Positions 20,612 to 26,558 of a DNA stretch of 26,558 bases are shown piece after piece. The position numbers were made by a program, and so were the translations under genes. The notes beneath the pieces are model-generated. The model searched no databases. It was not told the DNA's origin and worked only from the letters and a program-made list of their open reading frames with translations. Positions within the stretch are counted from its first letter, which is position 1. Every line of letters begins with the position of its first letter. Source of the stretch: a virus; IMG/VR virus record IMGVR_UViG_3300034103_000641, positions 1 through 26,558 of that record. One strand, written 5' to 3'.

Positions 20612-22065
20612 AGTGTGTGTAATTTATCGTCTACAAACTTCCGGTGATAGGCATCAAATCGCTTTTTCTGCTCTTTGCACCAGAGCCTTGCAAGTTCATG
20701 AATTTTTTCTTGAATTATGGGGGTGATTTCGGGAGTTATCTTTTTAGCACTGTTAAAAACTTGCTCAACTAATACATGCAGAGAGTGGTATGTTTTGTAA
20801 TGTGCCTTTGATTCGATTAGTTTTTTTACATCAATAGCCTTGCTAACTTGGATGAACTTCTCGATGGCTTCGTCCTTTGGCTTGATTACCGGAAATACAT
20901 GGCCGCAAGGAAACAACATTCCGATATATTGCGCATCGCATACCTTCTTTGCGGTGTGATGCAGAGCTCCGCACTTTGGGCACTGCCTAACTGGAGCCAC
21001 TCCATTGCCTGGCTTCTTCGGGTTGTGGAAGATATCGCTCCAGTTGCGAGGCGATGACCAAAGGCCGTGCGTGATGCAGTTCCCTCCAAGGTCTATGATG
21101 GTAAATGCGAGCTTGACATTGTGCGGCCTTGCTCCGCGCCCGCACATCTGAAGCCATAAGGGCATTGATGCTGTGGCCTTGTTTACGATGACGGTCTCGA
21201 TGTCGGGCTGGTCGAAGCCGGTGGTTGCGATGCCGATGTTGTTGAGAATTGCATCGGGAGTGTTGGCGAACCATTGCAGTACCTCAGAGCGATCAGGCGA
21301 GCCAGCATCGAGATGGCGCGAGTTGAATCCAGCGGCTTGGAATGCTGCATTGACGGCCATCGAGTGCTCGACATTGCAGTTGAAGATGATTGTCTTTTGT
21401 CCGAGTGAGTGCTGCTTGTATGCGTTAACTGTTGTCTCGATGTACTTGGGTGCTTTGAATGCAGCTGCCATCTGGGCTTGGTCGAACTCGCCAGCTTTCA
21501 TCTTTAGCTTTGCCCGGTCGACAATCTGAGCCGCTGAGTAGGTCAGCTCTGGGCATAAGTAGCCTTGCTCAATCAGGTCGGGGATATCGATGCCGCACAC
21601 AATGTCATCAAAGTAGTTGCGCAAGGGATTGGTCTTGCGAGCTGCCAATGGCGTTGCTGTGAAGCCGATGATGTACTGAGAGGTGAAGTGCTCGATGACC
21701 TTGGTGAAGTTGCCGATGTGCACTTCATCGACAATGACCAACCCGATGTTAGTGAACTTGTCGAGCCGCTTGTAAGCAGTCTCAACCATTGCCACATACA
21801 CCCGAGCATGCGGGATTGACTTCATCCCAGCGGTTACGGCTTGAGTTGGTAATGCGATGGCGCGTGAAGCTTGATGGAGCAGCTCCTCACGATGCACAAG
21901 GATTAGGATGTCTGTGCTGTTGCGGGCTGTGAAGCGGTCGCAAATCGCAGAGAAGCACACGGTCTTGCCTCCACCAGTTGCGAGCTGCGCGACAACCTTA
22001 CGATTGCTGCGCAGGCTCGCTGCGATGTTATTGATGAAAGTCTCCTGGTAGGGGCGAAGGGTCAT
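20509..22065 (-). CDS. SF2 DEAD/DEAH-type helicase with zinc ribbon
   Basis: A 518-residue protein, started at ATG 22065 because it overlaps the TGA of the small upstream gene as ATGA. A start at 22080 would add five residues. Motifs in order: Walker A ATGGGKT (29-35), DEVH box (113-116), TAT of motif III (about 136), motif VI QMCGRGARP (306-314). After the helicase core a zinc ribbon has C362, C365, C376 and C387 (QCPKCG, VCDAQ, PCGHVF). Phage SF2 helicases of this layout act in replication initiation or recombination. The last about 30 codons overlap the primase start in another frame and look unlike protein, so the natural end may be near residue 480. Confidence 0.9.
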   Translation of the reverse strand: MTLRPYQETFINNIAASLRSNRKVVAQLATGGGKTVCFSAICDRFTARNSTDILILVHREELLHQASRAIALPTQAVTAGMKSIPHARVYVAMVETAYKRLDKFTNIGLVIVDEVHIGNFTKVIEHFTSQYIIGFTATPLAARKTNPLRNYFDDIVCGIDIPDLIEQGYLCPELTYSAAQIVDRAKLKMKAGEFDQAQMAAAFKAPKYIETTVNAYKQHSLGQKTIIFNCNVEHSMAVNAAFQAAGFNSRHLDAGSPDRSEVLQWFANTPDAILNNIGIATTGFDQPDIETVIVNKATASMPLWLQMCGRGARPHNVKLAFTIIDLGGNCITHGLWSSPRNWSDIFHNPKKPGNGVAPVRQCPKCGALHHTAKKVCDAQYIGMLFPCGHVFPVIKPKDEAIEKFIQVSKAIDVKKLIESKAHYKTYHSLHVLVEQVFNSAKKITPEITPIIQEKIHELARLWCKEQKKRFDAYHRKFVDDKLHTLCSSHNTKTSMTIKTLTSNSAPFWKESEPANGRT

Positions 22066-22247
22066 GATATTTGAAACCACTGTTTGTCATGATTTATAAA
22101 AATCGCCTTTACTAAAATATCATTTATGTAAGGCATAGCAGCCTTAAAAGCTTCGTCAGGTGTTTCAAATATGCCCACCTCTTTAAGGTTTGCTGCAAAT
22201 GGATAATCGCTAACAAATAGAACTAATAAACGCGTCTGCTTTTTCAT
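22062..22247 (-). CDS. Small hypothetical protein, AT-rich
   Basis: A 61-residue protein: MKKQTRLLVLFVSDYPFAAN, then LKEVGIFETPDEAFKAAMPY, INDILVKAIFINHDKQW. The alpha/beta pattern and size suit small phage proteins of unknown role. The ATG overlaps the stop of the upstream gene as ATGA (22247-22244), and its stop overlaps the helicase ATG. The DNA is visibly more AT-rich than the helicase, as is the next gene upstream. Confidence 0.6.
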   Translation of the reverse strand: MKKQTRLLVLFVSDYPFAANLKEVGIFETPDEAFKAAMPYINDILVKAIFINHDKQWFQIS

Positions 22248-22489
22248 GATTCGTAGTTTTGGTTGTAGTATTGTTCGGATTCTGTTTGAAAAAAATCTTC
22301 GTCTTTAAACCAATATTCTGATGATAATGGTAATATGTAAGCGTTTTTTATCTGCTCCTTCTCCATTGCTTTTGCTTGCTCAACTAATTCTATGCTAATG
22401 TATGTTTGTCCAAATGCTTTTTGATATTCTTCGGAATGGATATATTGGACCAACCACTCAACTGCTGTCTGCTTTTTCATATTGCTCAA
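22244..22489 (-). CDS. Small acidic TAVEWL-type protein
   Basis: An 81-residue protein with MKKQTAVEWLVQYI at residues 4-17, a central ISIELVEQAKAMEKEQIKNAY stretch (the first 20 of it being IELVEQAKAMEKEQIKNAY), and a Tyr/Gln/Glu-rich acidic end. The same TAVEWL, then helix with KEME-like residues, appears in the 24469-24684 gene, so the two are paralogs. Such TAVEWL proteins are common in phages of Bacteroidota but lack a known function. The start may be M4 (22480), matching the motif. It lies inside the 3-prime end of the Dcm gene (32-base overlap) and ends with an ATGA overlap. Confidence 0.65.
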   Translation of the reverse strand: MSNMKKQTAVEWLVQYIHSEEYQKAFGQTYISIELVEQAKAMEKEQIKNAYILPLSSEYWFKDEDFFQTESEQYYNQNYES

Positions 22490-23651
22490 TAGCTTTGAAA
22501 ATTTGGTGAACTACTTGCGGAACTATGGCGTTTCCTCCGGCTTTTATGGATTCGTTTCGCCATTTAGAAAAGGTAATTCCGTCCAGTCCGGAGGAAATCC
22601 CATCATCTCCAGTACAAATTGGGGATTGAGTTGGGAAGTTGTGCCAGTTTCCAATCTCGCCCGCTTCGTTAGTGAATCTTGATTTTCTAATCCTGTAACC
22701 TTGTCCCCGCAATCCGAAGCCATTGGAGTCGGTAGCATTGAATTTACTTTTTGACCCAATGAATATCCCCTCGTTACTCCTATGCTCGGAGCATCTTTTC
22801 CGTTTCCTATATTGTCCTTGTAATCTCTTTGATTCGGTGTCGGCAACATCCCCATTGCCATTGCTCTTGTTAGTGTCACCGAGTGCATTGACCCTTCCTT
22901 CACTTGGCTGCTCTTCATCGTTGCTGTTGCGTTCGTTGAGTCCATTGCGGTTGGGGTGTGGAGTAGGCCGTTCATCGCTAAGTCCTTCAATGGTGCGCTT
23001 CCGTTGTGTCCTTGATTGCTTATTATTCTGCCCGATTGAGTTATTTGCCGTGGTGGATTGGTCATTGAGTCCATGGCTTGTGGAGTTGGCAGCATCCCTA
23101 GTATTAATTTTGCTTGTAGACAAGTTCCTCCTTGTTTGAATTGTGTATTCTGTTGATGACTCGTTACAGTAGGCAACAAACCAAACTCTGTCTCTTCGGT
23201 GCGGTGCGTTGACGGCACAAGCTGGAAGTACATACGGTTGAACTTCGTACCCTTCAGCTTCCAGGTCAGCCTGCACCTCGTGGAATACCAGCCCTCCTGA
23301 CCAATTAACAAGGCCGAGAACGTTTTCGCCCACGACCCAACGCGGCTGAATTTCTCGAATCGCTCTAAGCATCTCCGGCCAGAGGTGTCGCTCATCTTCT
23401 TTTCCAAGTCGCTTTCCGGCCATTGAGTATGGCTGGCAGGGAAATCCCCCTGTGAGGATGTCAATTCTGCCTCTGTGAATAGTGAAATCTGTTTTGGTAA
23501 TGTCTTCATAACTGATTGCATTTGGAAAGTGATATTTTAATACTTTTTGCCCGAATGAATTCCACTCGCAGTGGAATATGTTCTCCCAACCCATCCACTC
23601 AGCGGCTAAATCAAAGCCGCCAATTCCGCTAAATAGTGATCCGTGTGTCAT
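22458..23651 (-). CDS. C5-cytosine DNA methyltransferase (Dcm-like)
   Basis: A 397-residue protein that transfers a methyl group to cytosine in DNA. Motif I FSGIGGFDLA (7-16), catalytic PC at 71-72 in GGFPCQPYSMAG, ENV at 109-111 (motif VI), HRRDRVWFV (151-159, motif VIII), and the C-terminal GGNAIVPQVVHQIF at about 372-385 (motif X) are all in order. Residues about 163-345 are the target-recognition region, low in hydrophobic residues and rich in Asn, Ser and Gly, with repeated DSN-x-x-G-L-x-G-Q-like units. A second open frame of 978 bases overlaps most of the gene. The enzyme may protect phage DNA from host restriction. It overlaps the HTH gene upstream by 23 bases. Confidence 0.9.
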   Translation of the reverse strand: MTHGSLFSGIGGFDLAAEWMGWENIFHCEWNSFGQKVLKYHFPNAISYEDITKTDFTIHRGRIDILTGGFPCQPYSMAGKRLGKEDERHLWPEMLRAIREIQPRWVVGENVLGLVNWSGGLVFHEVQADLEAEGYEVQPYVLPACAVNAPHRRDRVWFVAYCNESSTEYTIQTRRNLSTSKINTRDAANSTSHGLNDQSTTANNSIGQNNKQSRTQRKRTIEGLSDERPTPHPNRNGLNERNSNDEEQPSEGRVNALGDTNKSNGNGDVADTESKRLQGQYRKRKRCSEHRSNEGIFIGSKSKFNATDSNGFGLRGQGYRIRKSRFTNEAGEIGNWHNFPTQSPICTGDDGISSGLDGITFSKWRNESIKAGGNAIVPQVVHQIFKAIEQYEKADSS

Positions 23652-23901
23652 CTTTTTTATTCCAAGGTTTATGTCCTTTGGTGAATCGATTCTTCACCCC
23701 GGCAATTGCCACAACTTTGCCATGCACCTCTCGAATGTACTCAGGTGCTTTCTTTAGCCCGAGCCTGAATGCGATGTTATAAACGCTCGACTCAGATATA
23801 CCAAGCACTTTGGCAATCTCTGCCGTCTTGGTGTGCGAGTAATACTCCACAACGTAATCGATTACAAGCTGGCCGTGTCGCTTACTTCCCATAATTGCCA
23901 T
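23629..23901 (-). CDS. HTH DNA-binding protein
   Basis: A 90-residue protein. Residues 25-51 fit a helix-turn-helix: KTAEIAKVLGISESSVYN followed by IAFRLGL, the classic AxxLGxSxxxV turn. The C-terminal part has RFTKGHKPWNK at 72-82, a Gly/Trp/Asn motif found in phage HNH- or homing-endonuclease-associated DNA-binding proteins. No nuclease catalytic residues are seen. It may be a small transcription regulator. The start could be at M4 (23892). It overlaps the exonuclease upstream by 20 bases and the Dcm gene downstream by 23. Confidence 0.7.
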   Translation of the reverse strand: MAIMGSKRHGQLVIDYVVEYYSHTKTAEIAKVLGISESSVYNIAFRLGLKKAPEYIREVHGKVVAIAGVKNRFTKGHKPWNKKDDTRITI

Positions 23902-24472
23902 CGAATTGATTGAGAAAGCCTGCGATTAGCTGGAATGCATGGTCGAGTTCTTGCTGATTGTGGCGGTATAGGTAGAGGTCTTTGAACTGCCCCGACTTCT
24001 TCACCTTTGGAGGCACGCCGATGTAGTAGAAGTCTTTCGGGTCCCAGCCCATCAGCATGCAATACCAAACGGCCTGCACATGGTTGAAGTGCTTTATCAT
24101 GTCATCGGCAAAGGCTTGCAGATTCTTCGCCGTTGTGGTCTTGACATCAGCGATGATTTTCATGTCATCCCAGCAGATATCCATCGCACCTTTGGCGATA
24201 ACGGTCTTATCCCCGAAGGTCAGTTCAGTAACCACGATGCGCTCCTTTTCGCTTTTGTCGAAGAGCTCTGCAAGCAGCTCGACCTGATGAATTGCATCGT
24301 AGGTGTTGCGCACTGCATCGCCCATTGTCTCATATTCGCATTCAAGCAGTGAGTAGTGGAAGTCCTTGCCATAGTTAAGTGATGCCTTAGCATAGCTGAT
24401 GTCTCCAGTGTAGTGCCGTTTGATGCGGCTTGCGCTTACCGCTGGGTAGTTGATGTAGTCTTCGCGTGTCAT
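23882..24472 (-). CDS. PD-(D/E)XK exonuclease, Cas4/RecE-like
   Basis: A 196-residue protein with the PD-(D/E)XK nuclease layout. H39 lies in GKDFHYSLLE, D98 in GAMDICW, D109 and K111 in IIADVKTTT, and QAVWYCML at 133-140 supplies the conserved Gln and Tyr. These correspond to the motifs of PDDEXK_1-type recombination exonucleases that resect DNA ends. An SSB-like protein is encoded upstream, which suggests a two-part phage recombination module, though no RecT-like annealase is visible in the window. It shares an ATGA junction with the 24469-24684 gene. Confidence 0.85.
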   Translation of the reverse strand: MTREDYINYPAVSASRIKRHYTGDISYAKASLNYGKDFHYSLLECEYETMGDAVRNTYDAIHQVELLAELFDKSEKERIVVTELTFGDKTVIAKGAMDICWDDMKIIADVKTTTAKNLQAFADDMIKHFNHVQAVWYCMLMGWDPKDFYYIGVPPKVKKSGQFKDLYLYRHNQQELDHAFQLIAGFLNQFDGNYGK

Positions 24473-24684
24473 GAGTTGAATGTCTCAGTAAAATATTCGT
24501 TAGCTGTTTGCGGACCTTCTTTTATGCCTTCGAGCTTTCCGGCATTGTACATCTGCATCATGTACTCCCGCTCAACTACCTTGGCGGTTTCGAATGCCTC
24601 GGCAAAGAAAGGCCCCATTTCTGATGCGAGCTTGTTCTGAATGGTTAGTCGCAGCCATTCAACTGCTGTCATTTTAGTTGGCAT
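24469..24684 (-). CDS. Small TAVEWL-type protein, paralog of 22244-22489
   Basis: A 71-residue protein: MPTKMTAVEWLRLTIQNKLA, then FFAEAFETAKVVEREYMMQM and an acidic C-terminus (NEYFTETFNS). It shares the TAVEWL start and the E-A-x-x-A-K-x-x-E helix with the gene at 22244-22489, but diverges elsewhere. Function unknown. The ATG at 24684 is 2 bases after the stop of the HTH gene; M5 (24672) is an alternative start. Confidence 0.65.
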   Translation of the reverse strand: MPTKMTAVEWLRLTIQNKLASEMGPFFAEAFETAKVVEREYMMQMYNAGKLEGIKEGPQTANEYFTETFNS

Positions 24685-24686
24685 GA

Positions 24687-24977
24687 TTAGGGTGTTATAA
24701 CAGGATTTGATAAAGCTTCCATGACCTCAATACATTTGAAGTAGGTGCGATTCCCAACCTTGTAAGGCTTAAGAATGCCAATCTTAGACCATTCGTGGAT
24801 GGTGACCAATGACACATCAAATAATTTTGCAACATCCTTCCGTGTCATTAACTCCTTGGTGGGCGCGGGTGGATGTTCAACTTGACGATTTAAGGTTCTT
24901 ATTTCTTGCCTTACGGCTTCTGCAATTAGATTAGCCAACTCCCTTGGCGTGGTCTGAATGAATTGAATTGTTTCCAT
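24687..24977 (-). CDS. MerR/excisionase-like HTH protein
   Basis: A 96-residue protein with a helical N-terminus (TPRELANLIAEAVRQEIRTL) and a winged-helix or MerR-type HTH in residues about 43-90: LMTRKDVAKLFDVSLVTIHE, WSKIGILKPYKVGNRTYFK, ECI-like wing and ALSNP. The pattern of A-x-L-F-x-V-S-x-x-T-I-x-x-W is common to the HTH_17 excisionase-like group. With no integrase nearby it is more likely a regulator of the phage early genes. It is separated by 2 bases from the gene downstream. Confidence 0.75.
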   Translation of the reverse strand: METIQFIQTTPRELANLIAEAVRQEIRTLNRQVEHPPAPTKELMTRKDVAKLFDVSLVTIHEWSKIGILKPYKVGNRTYFKCIEVMEALSNPVITP

Positions 24978-24980
24978 GTT

Positions 24981-25604
24981 TTATCGTGTTATGGTTTGTA
25001 TTTGTTCTTCGTAAATCTCGATGCCAGCGATGGCGGTCACTCCGCACTTCTCCATTGCCTTGAGCAAGTTCTGCGTGAGGTCTTCGGGCTTGTACATTCC
25101 CGAGCCGAACAGCACACTGAGCACCTTCATCCAGTCCACTTCCCCAGTGATGCGAGTGCGCCGGATTGTGCGAATGCCTTTGATGTGGCTGTGCTGGATG
25201 CTTACCTCAGCGAGCTGATCGGTTAAGGCTGCCATCGAGCTTGCTTGTTCTTGAATGAGCCTCTGCTCTTCTTGCTGCTTGCGATTAAGCTCGGCGGTGT
25301 ACTTCAGCATCTCAGCTTTGGTCGATGCGATGAAAGCCTGGAGAGGCTCGGTGGCATCTGACTCGATGCGCATGAGTTCTTTTTTGTAGGCATCGAGCGG
25401 ACCGGTTACCATCTTACGCGCATCTTGGATAGCCTTAACAGCGGAGTTAACCTGAGCGATGGCGTTGGATGCGGCGGTGTATTGGTTTGGGCTTTCGATT
25501 GGCTGAATGTTAGCCGTTAGCCTCTGAGCATTTAATGTCTCGGGAGAATTTATTGATTGATACAATTTCTCAATAGGAATTGTTATCTTTGCGATACTGT
25601 TCAT
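24981..25604 (-). CDS. Coiled-coil recombination-module protein
   Basis: A 207-residue protein with a central helical coiled-coil from about 55 to 140, rich in Ala, Gln, Lys and Glu (LDAYKKELMRIESD, LNRKQQEEQRLIQEQ). The C-terminal part from about 145 (IRRTRITGEVDWMKVLSVLF, then PEDLTQNLLKAMEKCGVT) is a compact alpha/beta domain ending in TAIAGIEIYEEQIQTITR. Coiled-coil proteins of this type lie beside SSB-like and exonuclease genes in many phages, but I cannot name the family. It lies behind an attenuator-like hairpin and starts with a CACATG leader. Confidence 0.6.
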   Translation of the reverse strand: MNSIAKITIPIEKLYQSINSPETLNAQRLTANIQPIESPNQYTAASNAIAQVNSAVKAIQDARKMVTGPLDAYKKELMRIESDATEPLQAFIASTKAEMLKYTAELNRKQQEEQRLIQEQASSMAALTDQLAEVSIQHSHIKGIRTIRRTRITGEVDWMKVLSVLFGSGMYKPEDLTQNLLKAMEKCGVTAIAGIEIYEEQIQTITR

Positions 25605-25619
25605 GTGTTTTGTATTAGT

Positions 25620-25656
25620 AAAAGCCCGGCTATAGTGTGTATGCCGGGCTTTTTTT
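25620..25656. terminator. Strong hairpin between SSB-like and coiled-coil genes
   Basis: AAAAGCCCGGC (25620-25630) pairs perfectly with GCCGGGCTTTT (25643-25653) around a 12-base loop. The plus strand ends in seven T (25650-25656), whereas the minus strand, which carries the genes, ends in only four T (25623-25620). It could end or reduce minus-strand transcription after the SSB-like gene, acting as a partial terminator, or set the level of the coiled-coil gene. Confidence 0.75.
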
Positions 25657-25667
25657 GTGGTTAGAAA

Positions 25668-26315
25668 TTAGAATGGACCCTTATCGTCTGACTCTGAAAA
25701 TAGTGAATCGAAGTCTGTGGCTGATGCTTCCCATGTTGGAGCTGGCACAGCTGGCTTGGCGGTAGTTCGCGCAATCCATTCATCGCTTTTGCGAATATCT
25801 TCCTGAAGGAACTCCGGCAGCTTTGCGAAAACCTCAGCATTGTGCTCGGTTGTGTCATAGGCCAGCAGCTCGTTGATGGCAGGGGGGCAAGTAAGGCCCT
25901 TCGGCAGCGGAGAGATGCCCATGATATTGGCATACACTCGGTCCTCTTTGCCATTGTGTGCGATGTTAATCATGCCGGGATGTCCGAGTAGCTTGGTGAT
26001 GTCGAAGTCAGCGGCTTGCGCATCTGTGAGCTTCTTGCCAATCCATGACTCGATGAACTTGCGAAGGGATGCCTTCTCGCCCATTGTCAGGTTAAACACG
26101 CCCTTCACGTAGAACGGCTGTTCGCCTTTGTCTTCGCTGAATACAGCGGTCTCTGTTGGCAGTTCAAAGAGGAATTGAACTTTGCGTTTTTTGTTGCCCC
26201 ACTTTTCATCGAAGGTAGTGCCCTTGTCAATGATTTGGTAGCAGCGCGCAGGATATGCGCCTTCGGGTGCGATTTGGCGGGTTTGACTTCCGCCTGAGTT
26301 TACTGGTGCTTTCAT
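25668..26315 (-). CDS. Phage single-stranded-DNA-binding-like protein
   Basis: A 215-residue protein of the type found in phage replication/recombination modules. EGAYPARCYQIIDKGTTFDE (18-37) is the typical start, followed by strands in KRKVQFLFELPTE and FYVKGVFNLTMGE, then LRKFIESWIGKKLTDAQ and LLGHPGMINIAH. The last residues are acidic and end SESDDKGPF, resembling the C-terminal tip of bacterial SSB that recruits partner proteins. The predicted role is binding ssDNA during replication and exonuclease-driven recombination. It is the second gene on the right side, and its transcript meets the hairpin at 25620-25656. The OB fold is inferred, not demonstrated. Confidence 0.7.
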   Translation of the reverse strand: MKAPVNSGGSQTRQIAPEGAYPARCYQIIDKGTTFDEKWGNKKRKVQFLFELPTETAVFSEDKGEQPFYVKGVFNLTMGEKASLRKFIESWIGKKLTDAQAADFDITKLLGHPGMINIAHNGKEDRVYANIMGISPLPKGLTCPPAINELLAYDTTEHNAEVFAKLPEFLQEDIRKSDEWIARTTAKPAVPAPTWEASATDFDSLFSESDDKGPF

Positions 26316-26324
26316 GATTAAAGA

Positions 26325-26549
26325 TTAAATTGAGGTTAAAAGTGCTTGAGTTGATTGTTCGTGAAGGTATTCAGTGACGAATGCAAACTGATTATGGAAT
26401 TCTTCCATGTTGCAAGGGTCATAGATTCGCTTCTCAGGTGATACGCCGTGCTCCATCGAGCGGTGATACTGGCGCGCAAGGTTTGCGGCTTGGCTGTCGC
26501 ATCGGGTGTAAAGGCCCTTGATGCAGCCGTCATTTACAACCATGACCAT
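26325..26549 (-). CDS. Hypothetical small protein at the right window edge
   Basis: A 74-residue protein: MVMVVNDGCIKGLYTRCDSQ, then ANLARQYHRSMEHGVSPEKR, a DPCNMEEFHNQ stretch and a helical end. The frame stays open to the window edge (only three more codons, ACC GGC ACT), so the true start may lie outside. ATG 26549 and ATG 26543 are both possible. No domain is recognised. It is 9 bases upstream of the SSB-like gene and probably in the same operon. Confidence 0.5.
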   Translation of the reverse strand: MVMVVNDGCIKGLYTRCDSQAANLARQYHRSMEHGVSPEKRIYDPCNMEEFHNQFAFVTEYLHEQSTQALLTSI

Positions 26550-26558
26550 AGTGCCGGT

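Noticed and set aside
22544-23521. Same-strand 325-codon open frame over the Dcm gene as an independent gene
   Set aside because: The Dcm frame holds all catalytic motifs over the same bases, so I did not annotate the second frame as a gene; it is kept only as a finding.
23862-24068. 68-codon minus-strand frame within the exonuclease gene
   Set aside because: Alternative frame of a gene with a clear PD-(D/E)XK motif set; Arg/Pro-rich and without support.
25584-25591. Plus-strand TATCTTTG promoter-like match
   Set aside because: It lies inside the coiled-coil gene and has no plus-strand gene after it.

Overview
The window reads as part of a tailed, long-tailed (siphovirus-like) bacteriophage of a Bacteroidota host. 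Phage hallmarks are a large terminase, portal protein, Mu F-like head protein, scaffold-like protein and tape measure, plus a phage replication and recombination set. The host assignment rests on promoter-like elements of the Bacteroidota type (TTTG, about 19 bases, TAnnTTTG), on starts that lack Shine-Dalgarno sites, and on a primase that pairs a BT4734-like primase domain with a VirE-type ATPase, a combination typical of Bacteroidota elements. I see no integrase, lysis cassette, tRNA, rRNA or CRISPR array. The left edge cuts the probable major capsid gene.

Almost every gene lies on the minus strand, so transcription runs from right to left. The right third (about 26,550 to 17,650) is the DNA-metabolism module: an SSB-like protein, a coiled-coil protein, HTH proteins, a PD-(D/E)XK exonuclease, a cytosine DNA methyltransferase, an SF2 helicase with a zinc ribbon, the primase/VirE protein and a VRR-NUC nuclease. 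Between the last two is the longest gene-free stretch (18,208 to 18,487). It holds a cluster of AAGTTGTCC repeats in both orientations, inverted repeats and a (TG)n/(TA)n tract, and is a good candidate for a replication origin or control region.

A near-perfect promoter at 17,643-17,673 opens the packaging and structural module. It contains small genes, a DUF5681 protein that may be the small terminase, a 41-residue membrane peptide, the large terminase, small structural or assembly proteins, a tail-assembly-chaperone-like pair in two frames, the tape measure, and three tail proteins. A glycosyltransferase and a class I methyltransferase follow, then a 26-residue Cys-containing micro-ORF, the portal, the Mu F-like protein, the scaffold and two small head-region genes, and finally the probable capsid gene. 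Tail genes therefore precede portal and capsid genes, an unusual order.

The head operon is interrupted by a one-gene plus-strand cassette (promoter 1,887-1,917, gene 1,946-2,131, bidirectional terminator near 2,161-2,188) of low G+C. It looks like a moron. Minus-strand transcription appears to restart beyond it from a promoter at 1,780-1,811. It then meets a terminator at 323-354 whose T-run overlaps another promoter, directed at the capsid gene. Many genes are coupled by ATGA, TAATG or TGATG overlaps. Five short genes (674-829, 4,992-5,072, 13,471-13,590, 16,256-16,381, 16,703-16,843) were found by reading these junctions.
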